Positions 27,244 through 35,275 of a stretch of DNA of 64,000 nucleotides are shown one piece after another. The DNA lies in assembly GCF_022810765.1 (NCBI RefSeq), contig NZ_CP094494.1, forward strand, positions 2,418,001 to 2,482,000, read 5' to 3'. The translations under genes and the position numbers were made by a program. The notes beneath the pieces were generated by a model. The model was not told the DNA's origin. It ran no database searches and saw only the letters and a list, made by a program, of their open reading frames with translations. Numbering within the stretch: the first letter of the stretch is position 1; every line of letters starts with the position of its first letter. The DNA is from Winogradskyella sp. MH6. GTDB lineage: Bacteria > Bacteroidota > Bacteroidia > Flavobacteriales > Flavobacteriaceae.

Positions 27244-27696
27244 TTAGTTTCGTCTGTTTTGTCTGCGTTCTCTAAACTCTTTTAATCTATCCAAAAGTTT
27301 CTGATTGAATTGGTCTTCTGCTACTTTGAGCATAATTATTTTTTTAGCAGATATAACCGTTTTTAAGTCTTCTACAAGCTCTAATTTAGCGTTATGCATT
27401 TCTGTTTCTGCTTCAAGAAGTTTTTCTAAGATTTCACCAGCACGTTTATCACTGACATTTCCTTGACGCATTTCTCTTTTTAAGGGTCTTAAATCTTCAG
27501 ATTTAATCTTTTCTACTTTAGCTTCAAATTCATTATAAATTGGCCAAAATTGTTGTGCTTCTTCCGAGGTTAATTCTAATTTATCTGTAATGAAAGCTAT
27601 TTTTTGAGCTTTTATTTTTTCTTGAATTTCACCACCTCGTTGTGCAAAACCAGAGAAGCTTACAAGTAAAATTAGTATTGGGATTAATTGTTTCAT
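27244..27696 (-). CDS. Secreted Spy-like helical protein (cassette B)
   Basis: I start this gene at the ATG at 27696 (MKQLIPILILLVSFSGFAQ), which gives a clean signal peptide and avoids overlap with the upstream gene; the longer start at 27729 adds eleven residues of asparagine-rich leader. The 150-residue protein is all helical after the signal; LELTSEEAQQFWPIYNEFEA has the LTxEQ-type repeat spacing of the Spy/CpxP group. It should act in the periplasm as a stress chaperone or sensor. It ends cassette B, matching the third gene of cassette A, though here the signal is cleavable rather than an anchor. Confidence 0.78.
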   Translation of the reverse strand: MKQLIPILILLVSFSGFAQRGGEIQEKIKAQKIAFITDKLELTSEEAQQFWPIYNEFEAKVEKIKSEDLRPLKREMRQGNVSDKRAGEILEKLLEAETEMHNAKLELVEDLKTVISAKKIIMLKVAEDQFNQKLLDRLKEFRERRQNRRN

Positions 27697-27706
27697 TATA
27701 ATGTTT

Positions 27707-28207
27707 TTATTGTTGTAAAATTGTTTCAATATCTGTGTTTTCTAAAAGATATGATTCTAAATTTTCTTCCTTGTATTCTGTTTCTATTAAAGTGAAATCT
27801 TCTTCAAGAATATCTGCATTAACTAACAACTCTGCTAGTTCGTAACTGTCTAAATCACTATTTTTAAAATAGGTTTCAACCATTTCTGCAGACAACTCTT
27901 GCGTTTTACCATCACCATTCATGAAAATTGAGAACATTAATAATAGAGAAGCTGCAATACCACTAACATAATAAAATACTTTTCTAGTATTTAATTTTCT
28001 TACAGGCTTATCCTTTATCTTATTTAAGATTTTGCCATCTAATGATTCAAAATAATCTTCAGGTATTGTAAAGCCAGAATCATTAATACCTTCAATGGTT
28101 TCTTTCTCATTTAAACGCTCAAAGAGTTTGTCTTCAAAAGATTGAAAATAGTCATCTGGTGTTTTAAAACCATTAGAATTGATGTTATGTAATTTTTCTT
28201 TTTTCAT
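27707..28207 (-). CDS. Membrane protein with PDDYF repeats, candidate anti-sigma factor (cassette B)
   Basis: The 166-residue protein has two cytoplasmic copies of a 20-residue repeat, GFKTPDDYFQSFEDKL (about 13-28) and GFTIPEDYFESLDGKI (about 45-60), then one membrane helix (about 86-103, VSGIAASLLLMFSIFM) and an acidic periplasmic tail. The G-F-x-x-P-(D/E)-D-Y-F-x-S motif is frequent in flavobacterial proteins encoded beside ECF sigma genes; I infer sigma binding by the repeats. No zinc motif is seen. It lies 10 bp before the Spy-like gene and 31 bp after the sigma gene. Confidence 0.75.
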   Translation of the reverse strand: MKKEKLHNINSNGFKTPDDYFQSFEDKLFERLNEKETIEGINDSGFTIPEDYFESLDGKILNKIKDKPVRKLNTRKVFYYVSGIAASLLLMFSIFMNGDGKTQELSAEMVETYFKNSDLDSYELAELLVNADILEEDFTLIETEYKEENLESYLLENTDIETILQQ

Positions 28208-28238
28208 TTTTACTTTGACTTCAAAATAATAAAATGGT

Positions 28239-28781
28239 TTAATCTGAAGTTAAAAAGCTCTCTATTTTTTTTACTGCTATATGATACGAGGCCTTAAGGG
28301 CTCCTTCGCTTGTCTCTAATATTTCGGACATTTCTTTGTATTTCATATCATCAAAATACTTCATGTTAAAAACAAGTTGCTGTTTTTGAGGAAGTGATGC
28401 TATAGCTTTTTGTAACTTTAGCTGAATGTCATCACCTTCAAAATAAACATCTGCAGCCAAATTATTTATAGCCAAATTTTGATGCTCTTCGTTGGTAATT
28501 TGTAATCTCCTAGCATTTCTATTTATATGTGTTATAGATTCGTTTGTGGCAATACGATATAACCAAGAGTATAATTTGCTGTCTCCTTTAAATTTATCAA
28601 TGCTTCGGTATACCTTTATGAAGGTATTTTGTAAAACATCGTCTGCATCGTCATGAGAAATCACAATTTTACGGATGTGCCAATATAAACGCTCTTTATA
28701 GAGACTTAGCAGTTCTCTAAAAGCCGTTTCTTTAGATTTAGGATCTTGAAGACGTAGTATGAAATCCGTTTCGTTTGTCAA
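28239..28781 (-). CDS. ECF-type RNA polymerase sigma factor (cassette B)
   Basis: The 180-residue sigma factor shows region 2 (DADDVLQNTFIKVYRSIDKF, then GDSKLYSWLYRIATNESI) and region 4 (LPQKQQLVFNMKYFDDMKYK and TSEGALKASYHIAVKKIES). The only possible start is TTG (28781-28779): no in-frame ATG exists upstream before the stop at about 28826, nor in the first 100 codons. An ECF-like promoter lies 16-44 bp upstream, so the 5' leader would be very short. It is closely related to the cassette A sigma factor, including the use of TTG. Confidence 0.9.
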   Translation of the reverse strand: MTNETDFILRLQDPKSKETAFRELLSLYKERLYWHIRKIVISHDDADDVLQNTFIKVYRSIDKFKGDSKLYSWLYRIATNESITHINRNARRLQITNEEHQNLAINNLAADVYFEGDDIQLKLQKAIASLPQKQQLVFNMKYFDDMKYKEMSEILETSEGALKASYHIAVKKIESFLTSD

Positions 28782-28796
28782 GCAAGTTATTTTAGT

Positions 28797-28825
28797 ATTT
28801 AGACCATTGAATTTAGCAAAAGTTT
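28797..28825 (-). promoter_or_regulatory. Candidate ECF sigma promoter of cassette B
   Basis: On the minus strand AAACTTTT (28825-28818) is followed by TCTAAAT (28803-28797), 21 bases from the first A of AAC to the T of TC. The same spacing occurs in the three other candidates at 24621, 25259 and 59836. Confidence 0.55.
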
Positions 28826-28936
28826 AATGCCGAAAAAATTAATTTCACTTTGTGTTTTTAAGTAATTGGTTAACAGTATTTTAAATTTATTTATATCGAT
28901 AAAATGCAAAAAAACACGATAAAAAGCATTTTTTTC

Positions 28937-28967
28937 TTGTTTTGTAGATTTATTTGTTATATGTTTG
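28937..28967 (+). promoter_or_regulatory. Complete Bacteroidota promoter with no protein gene behind it
   Basis: TTG at 28937-28939 and TATGTTTG at 28960-28967, separated by 20 bases, match TTG-N19/21-TAnnTTTG fully. The predicted start is near 28974, and a terminator follows at 29023, before any ORF. Confidence 0.6.
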
Positions 28968-28973
28968 ACACAG

Positions 28974-29054
28974 CTTAACCTATTAACTGTTACTAGTTTC
29001 CCCAAATCTGGTAACAATAATGAAAAGGATGCATATTTAATGCATCCTTTTTTA
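28974..29054 (+). ncRNA. Candidate small RNA of about 80 nucleotides
   Basis: Between the promoter at 28937-28967 and the terminator at 29023-29052 lies a short structured stretch without an ORF. TGTTAC (28988-28993) and GTAACA (29011-29016) are perfect inverted copies closing a stem around TTTCCCCAAAT. I know no family with this sequence. The gap 28782-29168 otherwise holds only the cassette B promoter and a weak TATTTTTG (29082-29089) before the next plus-strand gene. It could also be an attenuated leader of that gene. Confidence 0.4.
29023..29052 (+). terminator. Strong terminator after the orphan promoter
   Basis: AAAAGGATGCAT (29023-29034) and ATGCATCCTTTT (29040-29051) pair perfectly with a 5-base loop, followed by more U. 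No plus-strand protein gene precedes it for more than 1.7 kb. Confidence 0.8.
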
Positions 29055-29168
29055 ATGGCAGTTATTCTTCTATTTGGCTGATATTTTTGTAGTTATCCCG
29101 ATTATATTTTTTTAATGTTGCTGAAAAATCGTACATTGTTTCGTTCTATTTTTTAAGATTAATATGCA

Positions 29169-29612
29169 ATGAAATTTTATTCCCTACTATTTTCACTGGT
29201 TTTTAGCACCTGTATTTATGCGCAGGTAGGTATTAATACTGATAATCCGCAAAGTACATTGGATATTAATGGTAACCTGTCTGTTAAGCATGTTGGATTG
29301 GTACCTACTGATGGTACTCTGCAAGATATAGATGACGGAGTCTATATTTCTATAGACCCTTTTGTGAGTGGGCAACAGTTTCGTCTGCCAGATGCAACAA
29401 CAGTGCCTGGAAGGATCTATATTTTAAGAAATATAGATAATTCAGATGATGCTTCTATTGTTACTCAAGGAGTAGGCGTAGAGTTTTTTGCTGGAAATAA
29501 TAGTACCACAGGAACCACTTCAGTTACTTTGAATGGTGCAAATGTTACTACAAAAACCTTAATATTTATTAGTGATGGTTCTAATTGGACCTACGGACAT
29601 TTAGGTTTTTAG
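29169..29612 (+). CDS. Secreted protein of unknown function with VGINTDNPQSTLD start
   Basis: The 147-residue protein has a signal peptide (1-18, ending CIYAQ). The mature protein opens with VGINTDNPQSTLDINGNLSV, a phrase common at the start of Bacteroidota surface proteins related to tail-fibre-like or T9SS-associated beta-helix proteins. The remainder is beta-rich (FRLPDATTVPGRIYILRNID) and ends without a sorting domain. I do not assign a function. It is transcribed alone, and no clear terminator follows before the convergent ABC transporter gene 23 bp away. Confidence 0.65.
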   Translation: MKFYSLLFSLVFSTCIYAQVGINTDNPQSTLDINGNLSVKHVGLVPTDGTLQDIDDGVYISIDPFVSGQQFRLPDATTVPGRIYILRNIDNSDDASIVTQGVGVEFFAGNNSTTGTTSVTLNGANVTTKTLIFISDGSNWTYGHLGF

Positions 29613-29635
29613 TTTTTTTTTTAATATTCTAAATA

Positions 29636-31459
29636 CTATTCAAAACTCTGCATTGCAACAAGTTTGCTGTAGGCTCCATTTTTAGCTAACAATTCTGAGT
29701 GGGTTCCTTGCTCTACAATCTCTCCTTTTTGCATTACAACAATTAAATCTGCATTTTGTATCGTAGATAGTCTGTGAGCAATAACAATAGAGGTTCTGTT
29801 TTTCATCATGTTTTCTAGAGCATCTTGTACTAAGCGTTCACTTTCTGTATCTAGAGCAGAAGTTGCTTCGTCCAAAATCATAATAGGTGGATTCTTTAAT
29901 ACTGCTCTTGCAATACTTAAGCGTTGCTTTTGTCCACCAGATAGTTTTCCTCCGCCATCACCTATATTGGTGTTGATGCCGTTAGGTAAATCTTTGACAA
30001 ATTCCCAAGCATTAGCAATTTTTAATGCGTCAATTATCTCATCATCTGTAGCATCTTCTTTACCTAATAACACATTGTTTTTGATTGTATCATTAAATAA
30101 AATTGAATCTTGGGTCACAAGTCCCATTAAGTTGCGTAAAGAATGTTTTGTAAGACCCTTTATGTTTTCTCCGTCAATAGAAATACTTCCTTCGTTAACA
30201 TCATAAAAACGAGTTACAAGGTTGGCAATAGTACTTTTTCCGCTTCCTGATTGTCCAACCAAAGCAACACTTTTTCCTTTAGGTACTTTGAGTTGAAAGT
30301 TTTTAAGCACTAAATCATCTTCGTATTTAAAAGAGATGTTATCAATGCTAATTTGTGATGTAAAATCGGTTTTAGTTTTAGCATTTGGTGAATCTTCTAA
30401 TGGAGATTTCGTGTTTAATATTTCTAAAACACGCTCTGCAGCAGCATTACCTTTTTTAACACTATAACTGGCTTTACTTATAGCTTTTGCTGGAGTTAAA
30501 ATGTTATAGGCTAATCCCATATAAACGATAAATAGACCAGCTTCTAGGTTGCCGTCATTTAAAACCATTTGGCCTCCATACCATAAAAGTATAGAGATAA
30601 CAAGAATGCCTAAAAACTCACTGGTAGGTGAAGCTAAATTTTGACGATGAAGAAGGTTGTTAGAAAATTTATTAAATCGATCAGTGGATTCTTTGAATTT
30701 GTCTCCAAATATTTTTTGAGAATTAAAACCTTTTATCACTTTAAGACCACCTAATGTTTCTTCAATAATAGACAATAATTGCCCTTGCTCACTTTGTACT
30801 CTGTCTGAACGCTTTTTGAGACTTTTTCCAATTCTTGAAATAATAAATCCTGAAACTGGAATAAAAATGAAGACAAATAAGGTAAGCTTAGCGCTAATTA
30901 AAAACATTGTAATTATCGTAAAGAGAATCATTAATGGTTCTCTTACAATTAGTTCTAATATAGATAAGAAGGATGTTTGTATTTCTTGAACATCTGTAGT
31001 TATTCTTGCAATTGTATCACCTTTTCGTTTTTCAGAAAAATAAGCAATAGGTAGGTCTACAACTTTATCGTAGAGTGCATTTCTAATATCCTTTAAAACA
31101 CCGTTTCTTAAAAAGGTAATGAAGTACATAGCTAAGTAGCTAAATAAATTTTTAAGCAAAAACATACTTACAACTAAGACAACCATGAAAATAAGAACAT
31201 CATCATGCCCTTCATTGGCTTTTTGAGTAACAAAATAGTTTAAGTAGCTCTCTAGATAATCTTTTACATTGCCAATACCTTCCCAAGTTGGCTTTGTGTT
31301 TATTTGCTTTGTTTTATCAAATAAAACATTAAGCATTGGGAAAAGAGATACCATTGCAAGTGTACCAAATAAAGCATAAAAAATATTACTTATTATGTTT
31401 AAAACTGCAAAGGTTTTGTAGGGTTTGGCAAAGCCAATAATTTGCTTAAAATAATTCAT
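29636..31459 (-). CDS. ABC exporter, fused permease and ATPase (MsbA/LmrA type)
   Basis: The 607-residue half-transporter has six membrane helices (about 18-330) and a complete ATPase domain: Walker A GQSGSGKST, signature LSGGQKQRLSIARAVLKNPP, Walker B IMILDEATSALD and switch IAHRLSTIQ. MsbA-type pumps flip lipids or lipid A core or export drugs; with the glycosyltransferase and sugar mutase upstream I favour lipid or envelope precursors. It starts 3 bp after the mutase stop. It acts as a homodimer in the inner membrane. Confidence 0.9.
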   Translation of the reverse strand: MNYFKQIIGFAKPYKTFAVLNIISNIFYALFGTLAMVSLFPMLNVLFDKTKQINTKPTWEGIGNVKDYLESYLNYFVTQKANEGHDDVLIFMVVLVVSMFLLKNLFSYLAMYFITFLRNGVLKDIRNALYDKVVDLPIAYFSEKRKGDTIARITTDVQEIQTSFLSILELIVREPLMILFTIITMFLISAKLTLFVFIFIPVSGFIISRIGKSLKKRSDRVQSEQGQLLSIIEETLGGLKVIKGFNSQKIFGDKFKESTDRFNKFSNNLLHRQNLASPTSEFLGILVISILLWYGGQMVLNDGNLEAGLFIVYMGLAYNILTPAKAISKASYSVKKGNAAAERVLEILNTKSPLEDSPNAKTKTDFTSQISIDNISFKYEDDLVLKNFQLKVPKGKSVALVGQSGSGKSTIANLVTRFYDVNEGSISIDGENIKGLTKHSLRNLMGLVTQDSILFNDTIKNNVLLGKEDATDDEIIDALKIANAWEFVKDLPNGINTNIGDGGGKLSGGQKQRLSIARAVLKNPPIMILDEATSALDTESERLVQDALENMMKNRTSIVIAHRLSTIQNADLIVVMQKGEIVEQGTHSELLAKNGAYSKLVAMQSFE

Positions 31460-31462
31460 GTA

Positions 31463-33190
31463 CTATAAATTCATATCCTTTAGGATAGCGTCAATCTTGT
31501 TTTCCAATAACTGCTCCGTTGTTGCAAAAGCAGACACATTGTCAAGGTCTGTATTGACACTGATATAGAATTTAATTTTTGGTTCTGTACCACTTGGTCT
31601 AAGAGCAATTTTGCTACCTTCTTCTGTATAGTAGATTAACACATTAGATTTTGGTACATCTATAGTTGTTTCTTCTAAAGTTTGAAGGTTTTTAGAAATT
31701 GAAGTTTGGTAATCTTCAATAAGCACAACTCTTTCTCCATTAATTTCTTTTAAAGGATTATTTCTGGCATCAACCATCATTTGCTTAATTTCTTCAGCAC
31801 CTTCAATACCTTTTTTAGTAAGCGATATTAAACGCTCTTTAAAGAAACCATGCTCAACATATAAGTCTATTAGTTTTTCATACAAAGTTTTACCTTCAGC
31901 TTTAGCTTGTGCAGCAATTTCACATGCTAAAAGAGTAGAGGTTACCGCATCTTTATCTCTCACAAAATCACCAACCATAAAACCAAAACTTTCTTCACCA
32001 CCACCAATAAAATCTAGCTCAGGGAAGTCTTTAATCATTTTGGCAATCCATTTAAAACCAGTTAAGCCAATTTTGCATTCTACATCATATGCGTTGGCTA
32101 AAACAGACATCATTGGAGTAGAAACAATTGTAGAACCTACAAACTGCTTACCGTTAATCTTACCTTCCTTTTTCCACTGTTTTAAAAGAAAATCGGTCAT
32201 TAAAACCATGGTTTGGTTACCATTTAGAATTACCAATTCGTTTTCTAAATTTCTAACCACAACACCTAATCTGTCACAATCTGGATCTGTACCAATAACA
32301 ATATCTCCATCTACTTTTTCAGCCAATTCCATAGCCATTTTTAGAGCTTCTGGTTCTTCTGGGTTTGGAGATACAACTGTTGGAAAATCTCCGTTAGGAT
32401 CTTTTTGTTCTTCAACAATATTTACATTGGTATAACCAGCTCGTTTTAAAGTTTCTGGTATGGCCATTATTGAAGTTCCGTGAAGCGATGTAAAAACGAT
32501 ATTTAAATTTTCTTTGGCTTCAGGTGATATGTTAAAACTTCCATTTTCAATAGATGCGTTAATAAACACATCGTCTATATCTTTTCCTATATATTGAATT
32601 AAATTTGAATTGGCTTCAAACTTAATTTCAGAATAATCTAGCTTGTTTATTTCTGCTATAATTTCTCCATCTTGAGGAGGAACTAATTGACCACCATCTT
32701 GCCAGTACACTTTATAACCGTTGTATTCTGGTGGATTATGAGATGCGGTTAATACAATACCACAATGACATCCTAAATGCTTGAGTGTAAACGAAAGCTC
32801 TGGAGTAGGTCTTAAATCTTCAAATAAATAAACTTTTATACCATTAGCAGAAAATACATCTGCAACTACTTTACCAAACGTTTTACTATTGTGTCTACAG
32901 TCGTAAGCAATCGCTACTTTTACTTGTTCGTTTGAGAAAGACTGATTTAAATAATTACTGAGTCCCTGTGTGTTTTTTCCTAGTGTATATTTATTAATAC
33001 GGTTGGTGCCTAGTCCCATAATACCACGCATACCACCAGTTCCAAATTCCAGATTTTTATAGAAGCTTTCTTCTAATCCTTTAGGATCAGAAGCAATCAT
33101 ATTTTTAATTTGATTTTGAGTGTCTTCGTCAAAAGCTGGTGTTAACCAGGTGTTTACGCGTTCTAATATTTCGGGTTTTATATAAATCAT
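31463..33190 (-). CDS. Phosphoglucomutase/phosphomannomutase (alpha-D-phosphohexomutase)
   Basis: The 575-residue enzyme interconverts hexose 1- and 6-phosphates through a phosphoserine. The active site is [14 protein letters not shown] with Ser150; the metal loop is [10 protein letters not shown], the sugar loop GGGEESFGF and the phosphate loop [14 protein letters not shown]. All four domains and full length are present. The substrate cannot be told from sequence; Bacteroidota enzymes of this length are usually PgcA-like phosphoglucomutases. It supplies sugar 1-phosphates for envelope glycans, fitting its place between a glycosyltransferase and an exporter. Confidence 0.93.
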   Translation of the reverse strand: MIYIKPEILERVNTWLTPAFDEDTQNQIKNMIASDPKGLEESFYKNLEFGTGGMRGIMGLGTNRINKYTLGKNTQGLSNYLNQSFSNEQVKVAIAYDCRHNSKTFGKVVADVFSANGIKVYLFEDLRPTPELSFTLKHLGCHCGIVLTASHNPPEYNGYKVYWQDGGQLVPPQDGEIIAEINKLDYSEIKFEANSNLIQYIGKDIDDVFINASIENGSFNISPEAKENLNIVFTSLHGTSIMAIPETLKRAGYTNVNIVEEQKDPNGDFPTVVSPNPEEPEALKMAMELAEKVDGDIVIGTDPDCDRLGVVVRNLENELVILNGNQTMVLMTDFLLKQWKKEGKINGKQFVGSTIVSTPMMSVLANAYDVECKIGLTGFKWIAKMIKDFPELDFIGGGEESFGFMVGDFVRDKDAVTSTLLACEIAAQAKAEGKTLYEKLIDLYVEHGFFKERLISLTKKGIEGAEEIKQMMVDARNNPLKEINGERVVLIEDYQTSISKNLQTLEETTIDVPKSNVLIYYTEEGSKIALRPSGTEPKIKFYISVNTDLDNVSAFATTEQLLENKIDAILKDMNL

Positions 33191-33264
33191 AAGTAAAAAG
33201 TATTATTATACAAATGTAAAAAATCTTAGGTAGCCAATATTGAATCTAAAGAGATTATTGTGTG

Positions 33265-34218
33265 TTATTCAGACACATTTAATGCTTCCTTAATATAATA
33301 GCGTTGCTGTTGGCGTTTAGATCTCAAAATAAGCTCACCTAAAAAGCCTGCAATAAATAATTGAGATCCAATAATCATAGTAGATAGAGCGATATAGAAT
33401 TGTGGTCGTTCAGTAATAAGTCTACCAGTTGGATTAAAAAACAATTTGTCTAAACCTAAATAAAAAGCAAATCCAAAACCAATAATAAACATAATGACAC
33501 CAAGAGCTCCAAAAAGGTGCATAGGACGCTTGCCAAAGCGTGACACAAACCAAATAGTGATAAGATCTAAAAAACCATTAATAAAACGATTCATGCCAAA
33601 TTTTGTGTGACCATATTTTCTGGCTTGATGCTTTACAACTTTCTCACCAATTTTAGTGAAACCAGCATTTTTTGCCAATACAGGAATATATCGATGCATT
33701 TCACCATAAACATCAATATGTTTTACAACGGTATTGCTGTAAGCTTTAAGTCCACAGTTGAAATCGTGAAGTTTTACTCCAGACGTTCGTCTTGCAGCCC
33801 AATTAAAAAGCTTGGAAGGCAGGTTTTTAGAAATAACAGAATCAAAACGTTTCTTTTTCCAACCAGAAACAAGGTCAAAGCTATCATCAGTTATCATGTT
33901 ATATAACTCTGGGATTTCATCAGGATTATCCTGTAAATCGGCATCCATGGTTATAACAACATCTCCCTTGGCAGCAGCAAAACCAGCATGTAGCGCTTGA
34001 GATTTACCAAAGTTTTTTAAAAACCGAATACCTTTTACATTGGTATTAGATGCTACAAGTTGCGAAATAACTTGCCATGAACTATCAGTGCTACCATCGT
34101 CTATAAATAGAATTTCGTAAGAAAACGAATTGGATTGCATCACAGATACAATCCAATCGTGTAGTTCTTTTAAAGAGTCGCGTTCGTTAAGTAGTGGTAT
34201 AACTACTGATATATTCAT
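33265..34218 (-). CDS. GT2 glycosyltransferase, polyprenyl-phosphate type (DPM1/GtrB-like)
   Basis: This 317-residue protein has a GT-A domain (about 1-225) with VVIPLLNERDSL, FIDDGSTDSSW and the metal motif DADLQDNPDEIPEL, followed by two membrane helices (about 228-255 and 268-297). That layout fits enzymes that load a sugar on undecaprenyl phosphate at the inner membrane. The exact sugar is unknown. It sits between the DUF4199 gene (52 bp) and the mutase (74 bp), all on the minus strand. Confidence 0.9.
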   Translation of the reverse strand: MNISVVIPLLNERDSLKELHDWIVSVMQSNSFSYEILFIDDGSTDSSWQVISQLVASNTNVKGIRFLKNFGKSQALHAGFAAAKGDVVITMDADLQDNPDEIPELYNMITDDSFDLVSGWKKKRFDSVISKNLPSKLFNWAARRTSGVKLHDFNCGLKAYSNTVVKHIDVYGEMHRYIPVLAKNAGFTKIGEKVVKHQARKYGHTKFGMNRFINGFLDLITIWFVSRFGKRPMHLFGALGVIMFIIGFGFAFYLGLDKLFFNPTGRLITERPQFYIALSTMIIGSQLFIAGFLGELILRSKRQQQRYYIKEALNVSE

Positions 34219-34270
34219 ATTTTGAATGGTCTAATTAACAGACTTCAAAAATAAGTAAATTATTTAAGGA

Positions 34271-34783
34271 CTAATTATCGTTTTTCATTATTAGACCAGT
34301 AATCAACGATACTATAAGTCCAAATACAAGTGAGCCAAGAATAGACATTAAGCTAAAAAAACCTGGGTTCAAAAACATGCTACTAATCTCCATAGATTTG
34401 TTTACTTGCTCTTGAGTCAAGTCAGGGTTTTGTTCTATAATTTGCTGATAAGCTGTTTCTTTTTGCATTTCAATAAACTCAGGGTAAATATATTCGTAAT
34501 GAACATATGAGTAAATAGCCGAAATTAAACCTCCAATCACAGCAATAGCTAAGCCTACTTTAATAGCTTGGCTTAAAGTAAGGTTATTAGCATTAGAGTT
34601 TTTGTATGCTTTAATACCATAAACAAATATTAAAACGCCAAGAACAAAACTAGCTCCAGAAAGAATCCAGCTTTTGTCTAAATTTGCTACATACATAATA
34701 ATTAAAACGGCAATACTTATAAGTGCCGAGTATAGACCATATGTATAAGCAATTGGTTTAATAGGTGCAGTTTGATTTTCCAT
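34271..34783 (-). CDS. DUF4199 family membrane protein
   Basis: The 170-residue protein has four predicted membrane helices (about 14-32, 37-57, 74-96 and 140-164), matching DUF4199, a Bacteroidota family of unknown role. The segment LTLSQAIKVGLAIAVIGGLI is typical of it. In flavobacteria it is commonly encoded just upstream of a GT2 glycosyltransferase, as here, which suggests a link to lipid-linked sugar metabolism, but no activity has been shown to my knowledge. Confidence 0.82.
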   Translation of the reverse strand: MENQTAPIKPIAYTYGLYSALISIAVLIIMYVANLDKSWILSGASFVLGVLIFVYGIKAYKNSNANNLTLSQAIKVGLAIAVIGGLISAIYSYVHYEYIYPEFIEMQKETAYQQIIEQNPDLTQEQVNKSMEISSMFLNPGFFSLMSILGSLVFGLIVSLITGLIMKNDN

Positions 34784-34877
34784 AATGAGATCGATTTTGT
34801 TAGTTAATTGACTAGTTAGTACTCAAAGATACTAAATTGTTACACTAAAAAAGATGAAATAAAAATTCTTAAAAAGA

Positions 34878-34907
34878 TTGTAGAATTATAAAAATTACTT
34901 AAATTTG
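34878..34907 (+). promoter_or_regulatory. Promoter of the L31 gene
   Basis: TTG at 34878-34880 and TAAATTTG at 34900-34907 are separated by 19 bases, a full match to the Bacteroidota housekeeping promoter. The start site would be near 34914, about 30 bases before the ATG. Confidence 0.8.
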
Positions 34908-34945
34908 CACCTCGAAAAAATCGAAATTATTTAAAGCAGATAGCG

Positions 34946-35197
34946 ATGAAAGCAGGAATACATCCAGAAAATTATAGAGTAGTAGCATTCAAAGACATGT
35001 CTAACGACGACGTTTTTTTAACTAAGTCTACTGCAGAGACAAATGAAACTATTGAGGTTGATGGTGTTGAATATCCATTAGTAAAATTGGAAATTTCTAG
35101 AACTTCTCATCCTTATTACACTGGTAAATCTAAATTAGTAGATACAGCTGGTCGTATTGATAAATTCAAAAACAAATACGCTAAGTTTAAGAAATAA
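34946..35197 (+). CDS. rpmE2: 50S ribosomal protein L31, type B
   Basis: The 83-residue protein is the zinc-free (C-minus) form of L31: it begins [20 protein letters not shown], has the family segment [20 protein letters not shown] and ends in [11 protein letters not shown], with no CxxC pair. It is transcribed alone from the strong promoter at 34878 and followed by a terminator at 35219. Confidence 0.97.
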   Translation: MKAGIHPENYRVVAFKDMSNDDVFLTKSTAETNETIEVDGVEYPLVKLEISRTSHPYYTGKSKLVDTAGRIDKFKNKYAKFKK

Positions 35198-35218
35198 TCT
35201 TAGTTGTTTAGATATTTT

Positions 35219-35249
35219 AAAAAGCCTTTCTTTTGTAGAAAGGCTTTTT
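35219..35249 (+). terminator. Terminator of the L31 gene
   Basis: AAAAAGCCTTTC (35219-35230) and GAAAGGCTTTTT (35238-35249) pair perfectly with a 7-base loop and are followed by U. Confidence 0.9.
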
Positions 35250-35275
35250 TTATTTTTACATAAATTCAAATTTAG

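Noticed and set aside
28799..29017. Minus-strand frame of 72 codons in the gap before sigma factor B
   Set aside because: Low-complexity translation, overlaps the predicted sigma promoter and the candidate small RNA; no support as a gene.
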